Source: Eurosta solidaginis
Lineage: Eukaryota > Arthropoda > Insecta > Diptera > Tephritidae
Length of the DNA: 64,000 bases
NCBI RefSeq assembly: GCF_040869045.1
Contig: NC_090322.1
Location: 188,789,477 to 188,853,476 of the forward strand
Reading direction: 5' to 3'
Position 1 is the stretch's first letter; each line of letters opens with the position of its first letter. The notes beneath the pieces were generated by a model. It had not been told where the DNA came from. It saw nothing but the letters and a program-made list of their open reading frames with translations, and searched no databases. The position numbers were made by a program, and so were the translations under genes. Below, in pieces: positions 45,344 to 55,562 of the stretch.

Positions 45344-45595
45344 ACTAATATTTAGGTACTGCAAAATCATGTGGCGCTAACTTAAATACAGCATTTCCCC
45401 TCTATGGTTATACAGGGTGCACGTAAATTGAATATAGAATATTATACCCTATAACAGACTCTCAAAAATATATTATATTGAAAATTTTTAACTTCTATAT
45501 TTTTTTTGTGCGAATCGAAAAGCGACCTCTATTACATTTAAATTTTTCTCAATAAGCTATCAGGAACAACTGAACTTATTCTATTTTCTTTTTAA

Positions 45596-45637
45596 TCACC
45601 AAGCTCGCAGGGAAATTAACCAATATGTCGGTTGAAC
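45596..45637 (-). other. Array exon-3-like block
   Basis: Led by a TTTTAG acceptor on minus. Reads VQPTYWLISLRAW then TGA in phase with the end of exon 2. The right-arm counterpart at 50059-50100 reads VQPIYWFISLRTW and stops at the same place. Other units differ after VQP (46221-46242 and 51427-51448 share GTTCAACCGTCATCCGGCG). Whether it is translated is unknown. Confidence 0.3.
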
Positions 45638-47001
45638 CTAAAAGTGAAACATTCCAAAAGCTTTTTGCTTATGAAACAGATGTCTTTCTATGCGGACAAA
45701 AGAGGATCTCCGTGAACAGAACGTAAGATGCGGTGAGCATAAAACATACATGAGAAACGTTCGTATGAACATTAGACAAGAATCAAAGGACATGGCAGTA
45801 GAACAATCCAACTGCACAGAAAGACCTGTGACACTCGCATAATTTCCATCTAAATACTATCATAGGCTAATTATTTATCCGTCTAAATTTAACCATAACA
45901 TGACATGACATATTGCTTTTTTTCTACCATCGACGAATACAAAAATCCAAATTTTACTTAGTTTAAAAAAAGTCGGAAATTTAGCAAACATTCTTCTTCT
46001 CTAACAGGAGCTCAGAAATTAAACACAAGCAACAGCGGAAGAATTTGCGTTATAAAATGCTCCTTAATGTATGCTATTTTAGATTTGTAATTTCTATATT
46101 TTTTTCGTTCGGAATCAAAAAGCGACCCCTATTTAAAAGTGTTAAGAAACTAAAATTAAATATTCCTTTATAAGCTGTCAGGCAAAATTAAATATATTTT
46201 CTTTTCTTTTTAATAATAAACTGCGCCGGATGACGGTTGAACCTAAAAATAAAAATTCGAATACCTTTTTGTTTATGAAACAAGTGTTTTTACACATGGG
46301 CAAAAGGGGACCTCTTACATAAAACAGACATGCGATGCGTTCGCGTGAACATTAGAGTGCAATCTGCAAAGGGAGACCTGCGAGACTCGCATAATTTCGA
46401 CCTAAGTAGTTTCATAGGCTAATAATGTATACCTTAAAATTGAATCGGGACAAGAATACGCATATTTCTCCTAAAAATAGTCCCTTCAAGTTGTGAAATA
46501 CGTATTGAAATACTCGCTAGGTCTATCGAGAGACGATTTGGAACACGACTACAAAGGCGTAACAATTTTCCGAAGGCTCCTAGTTTAAGCCTATAAAAAA
46601 TGTTTTAAATTCATGACGTAAAAATTCATCATCAATCAATTTCCCCTGACCCAGTAGACTTTTAACTTTAATCAGTCCAAACAATGCAACGAAGCTACCT
46701 TCTGACATCGTCTCAGATATAAATAGTTTGTGGGCTAAATGGACTCAATGGATTCAATGGAACGCAAATTCTAAGCATATCTTAAGTTGATCCTGAATGT
46801 TGAAAGTATTTAGTTTAATCCAAGCGGTATGTTTCTCTATACCAGCGGCAGAGATTAACAGATCCAAATTTTACTTAGAATAAGAAGGACGGACATTTTG
46901 CAAACCCTGTATGCTCTAACAGGATCTCAGAAATAAATCACAAGCCGCAGCAATTGCATTATAAAATGCCCCTATAAGTATGCAACAAATATACAACGTA
47001 C

Positions 47002-47061
47002 AGCGGTGGCAAATCCATTGCATACATTATATGTATTTCCTACTGCAACTACTCGTACCTG
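47002..47061 (-). pseudogene. Array exon-2-like block, best reading frame
   Basis: Preceded on minus by GCAG at the end of an AT-rich pyrimidine tract and followed by GTACGT, a usable donor, at 47001-46996. The 20 codons read QVRVVAVGNTYNVCNGFATA without a stop. If the donor is skipped the frame adds VRCIFVAYL and stops, giving two cysteines. Its upstream signal-peptide block at about 47165-47236 has lost the ATG and has TGA at codon 7 of the reading, so this copy is a pseudogene if the family is real. Confidence 0.35.
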
Positions 47062-47990
47062 CTGCTGACAAAAATTTAAAAATTACTCAAATAAACTGGT
47101 TCTCAGGTAAAAAGATGACATATGTGTAAAGTGAAGTTCAGCATCCAAGAATGTATGCAAAAAAAGAAAAAGCCACGATAATAGGTGAATAGGTGCTCAG
47201 AATAAATAGGCAGACGACAACTCAAGTAAATGTTCCATTAATGTTTACTGCAAAATCATGTGGCGGTATCTTAAATACAGCATTTCCCCTCTATGGTTAT
47301 ACAGGGTGCACCTAAACTGAATATAGAGTAATATTGCGCTTGATAATAGTCCCTTCTGTCTGTTAACTCTGATAAAAATGACAGATTCGAACAATTGAAC
47401 TGTTATGTTCCCAGGAACCTGGGCATCGAAGCAGGCACCTGATTGATTATGAAGAGCCCCAGCCTTACTCACACGCAATTCTTATGCCGAGTAGTGTCCG
47501 ATTTACTCTATCTTGGAATCGAGGGACACTTTGGCTGACAACTTAAAACTAAGTATTTTATAGCGAACGTGCATATAAACGTCTACAAGATTCCAAGGCT
47601 TATTGACGTGGACCCACGGTTTCAAACACGTCATAGATAAGTCAAGCTCTGGTAATTCGGATGATCTGATAGCCAGTGCAAATCAACATAGCCTGGTATT
47701 AAGCGTACCGGAATACTCCATGTTCTTGGAGAGCAAAGTAATCCATCTTTTTCTTGTCTCACCATTCCTATAGAATCAGCAACACGTTCTCTGCCTGTGT
47801 GATGGCAATCACCAATGTTTTGCGGACAACCCTTTAAGAGAAATACTGAACATTTTAACAGGTACTCAGACACGAACGACAAGCAACACCGGGAACAATT
47901 TGTAATATTTTGCACCTAAAAGTATGCGACGTATTCCAAACTGTAGTATTTCGTTTTCCCGTGCGTACAATGGGACAATCGCATAAAAAT

Positions 47991-49560
47991 AAAGCATATT
48001 CCCATACTCGAGATTCTAAGTAGAAGGTGTGTTCTTTATTTATTTAGCAAAAACAAACGAGCCACCTTTTCCTGCTAAATTCGATTCTAGGAAAATGCTC
48101 GCTTTTTATGCGTAAAACGCAACGTGCATGCTGGTGGTTGAAGGTAGGGTAGACCGATATATTCTTGAACACGAGCTATGTATTGTAGGACAACGCGATA
48201 ATTTTTCTCATAATAAGGCTGAACAGTTTCAACCAACTGCGTACTCGTGTTGCATCAAGTTCATGTGCGTACGCGAGCTGTCACCTGGCTGCTAGTAACA
48301 GCAGAAATGTGTTAATTAAAAGCTATTTCAATTGGTATTTTTTTATTTTGGCTGAGGTAGATGGAACTTGAAATCCCCGATAGACAAAAGTGTTTCGTAA
48401 GAAGTTTGCGCTATGTTACGTAATACGCTGTTTTGTAAAAAATGTTCTTTCGGGGAGTAAAACACACTCTTGAGAGCCATTGTTGGACACATGCTTACTA
48501 AACTGACAATTAACCATTTAAAGGTTATGGCCAACAACAGGGTCCCCAGCGCTTGTTCGTTACAAACTGGCGACAATTGGTCACAGCAAGTGAATTTAAA
48601 TCATCTTCCACTTACCTTTGCAGCCCTCCTCCCGTAGGCGGGTTCCGATAGCATACTCTTTTTGGCTGGAACTTTAATTCGCATAATAGAAATGAAAGAT
48701 GATGTGTACCCTCTCTATTTTAAATAACTGAACTATGTTGGTGTATGCATAGAGCTCATACAGTTCATCTTTAAAACTTCTTTGGTACTCCGAAGCGTAG
48801 AGCAAGTAAACTTTTGAAGAGCTTTACCCTCGAATACTCCCAGAGCAGCATCATCTGATATTGTTTGGATGCATGTTTCTACCAGGAAAATTTCGATATG
48901 TATGCTAAGGTGACAGAATTCCTCATTGGTTACTGCTGGCATCGTAGCATTGCTATTACAATCAACCCAGGACTCCAAGGCTATATATGAAAGACGGTTG
49001 CAGTGCATCGAATTATCGTGCACTAGACTTGCACAATGGAAAAAAAAAATTTTTATCATTCAGGGTCAACTTTCAGATTTTAGGGTCTCTGACTGCCTCA
49101 ACAATTGTGACATTCTGTATGATAATCTCAGAAATCAGCTTATTATTTTTTTTTATGAAAGTATAAATAAATGAAACAGAAGTCAATTGGGAAAAAATTG
49201 CAAACAGCAAAATGTCATGATAGTCGGATGTGTTTATAAACAGTCTGATATTCGCAGGAGTGTGGGTTTCAATTCCACAGCTGTCACCTTGTCTGTCCAA
49301 ATGTAGAGTTATCTCAATATTTTATAAAAAAAAATACCAAGTGACAAGAAACTTTCAAGGAACTTACTAGGTTTTATTAATTTTCTAATTTTTATCGGCA
49401 AATTTATCGAAATCTTAGAGAAAAACAAAAACACAAAAAATAAATTCTTTAATAGAAGAAGGAATCAAAAAGGCAGGAAAAAAGGACATTTGAGCATATT
49501 TACAGAAAAAAACAAATAAAGACAGAATTCAATTCTATCAAAGCAAGGTCAAATTATATT
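47991..49560 (-). other. Spacer between array arms with unrecognised open frames
   Basis: Single-copy here. On minus, 48733-49059 is open for 108 codons (it includes VTNEEFCHLSIHIEIFLVET). A second frame is open over about 48616-48820, reading SEYQRSFKDELYELYAYTNI and later KKSMLSEPAYGRRAAK, and ends exactly at a consensus GTAAGT donor. A third, 48343-48576, holds 77 codons ending IGDFKFHLPQPK. These could be pieces of one decayed host gene, but splice phases between the second and third do not agree. No domain recognised. Confidence 0.3.
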
Positions 49561-50295
49561 CATTAGTTTAACTAGGATATATGTATAATGTATGCAATGG
49601 ATTTGCCACCGCAGTACGTTGTTTATTTGTTAGGAGCAGTTTAAAATGCAATTGCTTCCGCTGCCGCTTCTGTTTAATTTCTGATCTCCTATTAAAGCAT
49701 ACAGGGTTTGCAAAATTTCCGACTTTTTTTAAGCTAAGTAAAATTGGAATTTTTGATATTCGTCGATGGTAGAAAAAAGTAATATGTCATGTCATGTTAT
49801 GGTCAAATTTAGAAGGATAAATCATTGGCCTATGGCAGTATTTAGATCGAAATTATGCGAGTGTCACAGGTTTTTCTGTGCAGATTGGATTGTTCTACTG
49901 TCATGTACTTTGATCCTTCTCTAATGTTCACGCGAACGTTTCTCATGTATGTTTTATGCTCACCGCATCTTACGTTCTGTTCACGGAGATCCCCTTTTGT
50001 GCGTATAGAAAGACATCTGTTTCATAAGCAAAAAGCTTTTGGAATGTTTTATTTTTAGGTTCAACCGATATATTGGTTCATTTCCCTGCGAACGTGGTGA
50101 TTAAAAAGAAAATAGAATAAGTTCAGTGGTGCCTGATAGCTTATTGAGAAAAATTTAAATGTAATAGAGGTCGCTTTTCGATTCGCACAAAAAAAATATA
50201 GAAGTTAAAAGTTTTCAATATAATATATCTTTGAGAGTCTGCTATAGGGTATAATATTCTATAATCAATTTACGTCCACCCTGTATAACCATAGA

Positions 50296-50340
50296 GGGGA
50301 AATGCTGTATATAACACAGCGCCACATGATTTTGCAGTAA
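50296..50340 (+). promoter_or_regulatory. Array unit promoter: TATA box and initiator
   Basis: TATATAA at 50308-50314, CAGT initiator with its A at 50336 (28 bases on), and the signal-peptide ATG 18 bases further at 50354. GGGGAAATGC at 50296-50305 abuts the TATA box and is near, but not identical to, insect NF-kappaB sites. The unit at 51702 keeps TATAA at 51658-51662 and the initiator A at 51684 but has lost the GGGG word. A short upstream ATG at 50346 would be read first in this copy. Confidence 0.4.
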
Positions 50341-50353
50341 ACAATAATGGGCG

Positions 50354-50425
50354 ATGTATAAAACATTTACTTCAGTTGTCGTCTGCCTCTTTATTCTGAG
50401 CACCTATTCAAATGCGCAGTATTTA
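50354..50425 (+). CDS. Signal-peptide exon of putative small secreted peptide
   Basis: 24 codons: MYKTFTSVVVCLFILSTYSN then AQYL. It has a basic n-region, a hydrophobic core VVVCLFIL and a polar c-region SNA ahead of Q, a textbook signal-peptidase site. Read through, the frame stops two codons later, so splicing or a very short product is needed. The proposed donor after TTA (GTGTAG) is weak. An acceptor with a good pyrimidine tract follows at 50564. No known family is recognised; secreted immune or reproductive peptides commonly have this exon layout. Confidence 0.4.
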
Positions 50426-50564
50426 GTGTAGATCGTGGCTTTTTCTTTGTTGTTATATTTTGCATACATTCTTGGCGCTGAACTTCTTCATAGTGTTTAC
50501 ACATATGTCATCTTTTTACCTGAGAACCAGTTTATTTGAGTAATTTTTAAATTTCTTTCCGTAG

Positions 50565-50626
50565 CAGGTACTAGTAGTTGCAGTGGGAAATATATATATA
50601 ATGTATGCAATGGATTTGCCACCGCT
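50565..50626 (+). pseudogene. Array exon-2-like block with 2-nt expansion
   Basis: Follows a TTTCTTTCCGTAG acceptor and precedes GTACGT. It matches 47002-47061 but has two extra bases in a TATATATA stretch, which moves the NVCNGFATA codons out of the opening QVLVVAVGN frame. The copy at 49575-49613 retains the NVCNGFATA end but has lost its front. If the family is coding, this copy is shifted. Confidence 0.35.
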
Positions 50627-51701
50627 GTACGTTGTTTGTTTGCTGCATATTTATAGGGGCATTTTATAATGCTATTGCTGCCGCTTGTGATTTATTTCTG
50701 AGCTCCTGTTAGAGCATACAGGGTTTCCAAAATGTCGCGTCTTTCTTATTCTAAGTAAAATTTGGATCTGTTGATCCTTTTCGCTGGTAGAGTCAAACAG
50801 ACCGCTTGGAATTATTTTCAACATTCAGGATCAGCTTAAGATCTGCTTAGAATTTGCTTAAGATCTGCTTAGAATTTGCGTTCCATTGAATCCACCGAGT
50901 CCGTTTAGCCCACAATTATTCATCTCTGTGACGATGTCAGAATGCAGTTTCGCAGCATTGTTTGGACTGATTAAAGTTAAAACTCTACTGGGTCAGGGGA
51001 AATTGATTGATGATGAATTTTTATGTCATGAATTTAAAATATTTTTTATAGGCTTAAACTAGGAGCCTTGGAAAAAATTGTTTGGCCTTTGTAATCGCCT
51101 TCGAAATCGTCTCACGATAGACCTAGTGATATTTCAAAGTTTTAAGTTTTTGGAGGAATATTTCAAGACGTGTTTCCCACCTTGAAGGGACTATTCGTAA
51201 AAGAAATACGCGTGTTCTTGGCACGATTCAATTTTAAGGGATAAATAATTAGCCTATGAAACCTATTCCTGTGCAGATTGGATTATTCTTCTGCGATGGT
51301 CTCCGACTGTACTCCAATGGTCACGAGAACGCATCGCATGTCTGTTTTATGTAAGAGGCCCCCTTTTGCCAATGTGTAAAAACACTTGTTTCATAAACAA
51401 AAAGCTATTAGAATTTTTATTTTTAGGTTCAACCGTCATCCGGCGCAGTTTAGTATGAAAAAGAAAAGAAAATAAATTCAATTTTGGCTGACAGCTTATA
51501 AAGGAATATTTAAGTTTAGTTTTTTAACACTTTTAAATAGGGGTCGCTTTTTGATTCCGACCGAGATAAAAAATATAGAAATTACAAATCTAAAATATAC
51601 ATTTTTGAGAGACTGCTATAGGGTATAATATTCTATATTCAATTTACGTGCACCGTGTATAACAGACACACACATACTTTTGCAGTGAACATTAAGGGAC
51701 A

Positions 51702-51929
51702 ATGTATAGAACATTTACTTCAGTTGTCGTCTGCCTTTTTATTCTGATCACCTATTCAAATGCGCAGTATTTAGTGTTGATCGTGGCTTTTTCTTTGATG
51801 TTATATTTTGCATACATACATTCTTGGATGCTGAATTTCTTCATAGTGTTTACACATATGTCATCTTTTTACCTGAGAACCAGTTTGTCTAGTAAGTTTT
51901 TTGCATACATTCAAGGTAAAACAAATTAG
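51702..51929 (+). CDS. Signal-peptide exon, third unit; read-through frame of 75 codons
   Basis: Begins MYRTFTSVVVCLFILITYSN then AQYL, differing from the 50354 copy by two amino acids in this stretch. Here the stop after the signal region is absent, and the frame runs on through hydrophobic sequence (VLIVAFSLMLYFAY and onward) to TAG at about 51927. The downstream exon-2-like block is missing, so the unit is truncated. TATA box and initiator are present upstream. Confidence 0.35.
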   Translation: MYRTFTSVVVCLFILITYSNAQYLVLIVAFSLMLYFAYIHSWMLNFFIVFTHMSSFYLRTSLSSKFFAYIQGKTN

Positions 51930-52175
51930 GCATAGTATATTATATTCCACAATATGTGATTAGGTGCTCATAATATTAAGACCAACGACAACGTAGGTAA
52001 ATTATTTATACATTGCATCCATATGTTCGCACGCACACATTGCCAAAGCGTTCGAGGGAAATGCCAAATTCGGAAAAGCGCCAACTGGTTTTTTAGCATA
52101 CATTTAGGAACATTTTGTAATGCAATTGCTTCCGCTGCCGCTGGCGCTCAATTTCTCAAGCCCTGTTAAAATACT

Positions 52176-52633
52176 TATGGCTCAATTGCAAAAACTCCTT
52201 GGTCACATACCGTAAGACTACGTGAACTATTTAAAGGCTCAATTATATGGCGTGTGGGCTCGTATTGAGAACGGATGTGCTAATTTAAAGCAATGTTAAT
52301 CTAAACTAGAAGTCAGTTGGAATCGCGTTCGTTTGAAACTATTGTCAAAACATTGAAAGCAGATTCTGATAACGAAAATAACAAAAGATAAAACCCAGAG
52401 AAGGGATGGATCTTTGAACTTCGTCAACCATGAGCTCTTCAAATACAAACCAATACACACATGCATTCTTATTTCCAGGTTTGAAGAATTGATTATATCA
52501 GCCAGAGATTATGAGAATCTATATATAAGTTACGTTATAGGAATCGTGTTCGTTCCCTACGTAAAAACAAGGCAGCTGGACTAAGAAGTTTCGCGATAGT
52601 CTAAGTACAGTATATTTATACAAGCAAATAAAA
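52176..52633. other. No recognised feature
   Basis: Short unique segment between the array and a family A insertion. Confidence 0.4.
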
Positions 52634-53912
52634 CAAGTAAGGAAAGATAAGTTCTGGTGTAACCGAACATTACATACTCAGCTGAGAGCTTTGGAGACAA
52701 AGTAAGTGCAAATAACCTTGTAGGAAAATGAACCTAGGGTAACCTTGGAATGTGTTTGTATGACATGGATATCAAACGAAATGTGTTAATGAGTATTTTA
52801 AAAAGGAGTGGGCCTTAGTTCTATACGTGGACGCCTTATCGGGATATCGACATAAAGGTGGACCAGGGGTGACTCTAAAATGTGTTTGTGCGATATGGGT
52901 ATCAAATGAAAGGTGTTAATGAGAATTCGATATCGAAAAAGTGAGCGTGGCCATAGTCGGATTTCGTCTATTTTTAATACCAAGATCAAGTGAGTTCAGA
53001 TAAGTAAGTGAACTAAGCTTAGTAAAGATATATCGATTTTTGCTCAAGTTATCGTGTTAACGGCTGAGCGGAAGGACAGACGGTCGCTTGTGTATAAAAA
53101 CCGTGCGTTGCTTCAAAAAGTCAAAAGGATTGGTAAATTTTTGTTCGACTTATGGCATTAAAAGGATTCTAGACAAATTAAATGAAAAAGGGCGGAGCCA
53201 CGCCATTTTGAAATTTTCTTTTATTTTTGTATTTTGTTGCACCATATCATTACTGGAGATGAATGTTGACATAATTTACTAATATACTGTAAAGATATTA
53301 AATTTTTTGTTAAAATTTTACTTTTAAACTTTTTTTTTTAAGTGTTCGTCATCCGATTTTGCAAATATTTATTTAGCGCACATATAGTAATAGGAGTAAC
53401 GTTCCTGCCAAATTTCATCATGATATCTTCAACGGTTGCCAAATTACAGCTTGCAAAAGTTTTAAATTACCTTCTTTTAAACGTAGGCGGTGCCACACCC
53501 ATTGTCCAAAATTTTACCAACTTTCTATTCTGCGGCATAAGGTCAACCCACCTACCAAGTTTCATCGTTTTATCCGTTTTTGGCAATGCATTTTATCGGC
53601 TTTTCGAAATTTTCTATATAGAAAAAGTGGGCGGCGTGGTTAAAGTCCGATTTCGTTCATTTTAAATAGCGATCTGAGATGAGTGCCCAGGAATCTACAT
53701 ACCAAATTTCAACAAGATACCACAAACTTTACTCAAGATATCGTGTTTACGGACGGACGGACGGACATCGCTCAATAAATTTCTTTTTCCGCCCAGATCA
53801 TTTTGATATATAGAAGTCTATATCTATCTACTTTAGTTTATGCCGTTAACGATTACCGTTATGCGAAAAAAATTAATATACTCTGTGAGCTCTGCTCATC
53901 TGAGTATAAAAA
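52634..53912. repeat. Family A repeat, essentially full length (1.28 kb)
   Basis: Reference copy. Left terminus CAAGTAAGGAAAGATAAG with a decayed GTTCTGG/CCGAAC hairpin and TACTCAGCTGAGAGC. Right terminus GTGAGCTCTGCTCATCTGAG then TATAAAAA. The two subterminal CAGCTGAGTAT-type words are inverted relative to each other. Flanked by A/T with no clear duplication. It separates array fragments at 52085-52170 and 54005-54115, so it inserted after the array formed. Confidence 0.75.
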
Positions 53913-54004
53913 TACATCATGGCCACTTCTATTGCAAAATCAAACAAATTATATTCAGCTCCTGCAATTGGGTATATCATGCGTTTTACAAATAACTAAT
54001 TCTG

Positions 54005-54115
54005 TAGCATACATCTAGGGGCATTTTTTTTAAATTGCTTCCGCTGCCGCTTTCGCTTAGTTTCTGAGCTCCTGTTAGAGTAGGCAATGTTTGCTAAATA
54101 TCCGACATTTTTAAA
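54005..54115 (+). repeat. Outlying fragment of the array unit
   Basis: TTGCTTCCGCTGCCGCT, TTTCTGAGCTCCTGTTAGAG and ATCCGAC match 49645-49725 and 50670-50740. It ends in unrelated sequence. Confidence 0.65.
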
Positions 54116-54489
54116 TTTCCACCGAGGTTCGAAAGCAATTTCTGTTTGGCGCTCTTTTGTTATCTGAAGAAATGGAAAAATAATTTCTTGCAGCAGGTGT
54201 TGCTTTATTCTGATTTGAATTGCCTCCTATCTACATTGAGTAGTGCTCAACTGTATAGAACCGAGGCCTAGACCAATTACACTTTTTAGAGCCGAATGAA
54301 GCTCATTTAGCTTTTCGATTATTCGCTAAAGTCATGGTAAAAAGGAATGAAACACAAAAATTAAAAATCTTTCCAAATTAACAAAAGTAATTTTTACATT
54401 TTTTAATTAGGTATCTTTTGTTTATTCAATTCAAATAAGAAAAATAAATTAATTAATGCTTAATCGCTAAATAAATTTATGTTTCCATC

Positions 54490-55459
54490 AGCGAGTACTT
54501 TGCTTTATCCTCATTCGCCACCATGCCAATATTTCTACTACTCATTTCCACGTTGGAGTTAGCAGAATTTACCGAGGGGTTCTTAAGCCGATCATATCAA
54601 TGTCGTCAGCATATGCCAGTATTGCACGCTTTTATTGAATATTGGTTAGGAGTGGTTAAGTTATGCTGTTTTGTATTATTTTCTCGAGCATCAAATTAAA
54701 ACAATCGCACGATAAGGGTCACCCTCTCTGAAACCTCGTTTAGATTCGGAGATGTCTTTCCCAAGTCTCTTTGCACAGCCGTACAAGTGTTGACGGCAAC
54801 CGAAATTCAGATATAGCGACATATATGTAGGTAGCTCCTTTTCATGCTGTCGAAGGCGTTTGGTTTTTTTTAAGATTTGGCGCATGATAAAAATCTGGTA
54901 GTTAATAGATTTTACAAGTCTGATCTGATAAGATCTTTCACACAATGCTCTTAAAAAGATTTTATATGCGATACTAAGAAGCCTGATGCCGCGATAGCTG
55001 ATGCAGTTTGTAGCACCCCTCGTTCTTGCAAGCTGTGCAAAGGAAACTTAAATTCCAACAGTCGGACATGCACTCATTCGAAAATATTTTGTATAGAAGT
55101 CAATGCATGTACCTTAGAAACTCCTCGCCACCGAATTTGAGCAGCTATGCAGGCAATGCATCAGCGCCCGCGGCCTTTATTGTTTTCTAATCTGGTTATC
55201 GCTATTCTTACTTCGTTTGCTCCGTACTAAAAAAATTCTCTCTTCCGATGCATTTTATGGCAAACTTTGCGGGTATTATTCCTGGCAGTAGCTCATGCTA
55301 TTCGCAATCACGCTTTTTTGCCTCTGCTTTTTTCTTCTGTAAAGGCGTTTGCTTCCCTTTTCAGCTCGTGGTAGCGTTCACACACTCTTCTTGTTGCGTT
55401 CGATGTTCAGGTAGCCCTATAGGCAGTTGTTTTTTCGTGGTCGGTCATCTGTTAACAAT
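54490..55459 (-). pseudogene. RTE-like LINE reverse transcriptase, decayed
   Basis: Minus-strand islands in order: HELKREANAFTEE-like text near 55330-55380, FIMRQILKKTKRLRQHEK at about 54830-54890, DISESKRGFREGDPYRAIVL at about 54700-54760 (the GFRxGDP block before the active site), MLEKIIQNSI in another frame, then the active site as LAYADDIDMIGL at about 54590-54625. The YADDIDxIG form with GFRQGDP-like text marks the RTE-type insect LINEs. Several shifts and stops. Confidence 0.72.
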
Positions 55460-55558
55460 TTATGTTTCGGCGGCGATATCGGGTTGATTTTTGCTTTCAG
55501 GGAGTAGGTGTGAGAGTCGAGCTGCGGAATGATTGGTGGTTTGTTGCGATTGCGATCC
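55460..55558 (-). CDS. Candidate terminal exon, 32 codons, function unknown
   Basis: Acceptor with a long pyrimidine tract (TTTTTTTTTACAG on minus) ends at 55559. The exon reads GSQSQQTTNHSAARLSHLLP then ESKNQPDIAAET and TAA. Composition is polar and coding-like. It abuts the RTE remnant, so it may instead be the unreadable front of that LINE. No domain recognised. Confidence 0.25.
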   Translation of the reverse strand, partial: GSQSQQTTNHSAARLSHLLPESKNQPDIAAET

Positions 55559-55562
55559 CTGT

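Larger units (their letters stand above)
44759..47990 (-). repeat. Left arm of complex repeat array (gene-like units on minus)
   Basis: Four diverged or truncated units, all in the same orientation. Unit joints are at about 45086, 46077 and 47061. Shared landmarks read on minus: a TATA-proximal GGGGAAATGC block, a signal-peptide block (about 45280-45343 and 47165-47236), an acceptor-led block starting at 45137 and 47061, and another at 44804, 45637 and 46242. The right arm at 49561-52175 contains the same units inverted. No mobile-element protein or terminal repeat was found, so I treat it as tandem duplication. Confidence 0.75.
49561..52175 (+). repeat. Right arm of complex repeat array (gene-like units on plus)
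   Basis: Two fuller units and a truncated third in plus orientation. The period is 1348 bases between signal exons (50354 to 51702) and 1368 between exon-3-like blocks (50059 to 51427). The first unit is closest to left-arm 45086-46076 and the second to 46077-47060. The left boundary is abrupt at about 49575, inside exon 2. Fragments continue at 52085-52170 and 54005-54115, the latter beyond a later family A insertion. Confidence 0.78.

Noticed and set aside
47002..47061. Peptide block as a Bomanin or other named immune-peptide family
   Set aside because: The cysteine spacing and surrounding residues do not match any family I can state with confidence; only the general secreted-peptide layout fits.
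44759..52175. Array unit as an LTR or a classical DNA transposon
   Set aside because: No primer-binding site, polypurine tract, terminal inverted repeat or target duplication could be found at unit ends. The unit order fits tandem duplication better.
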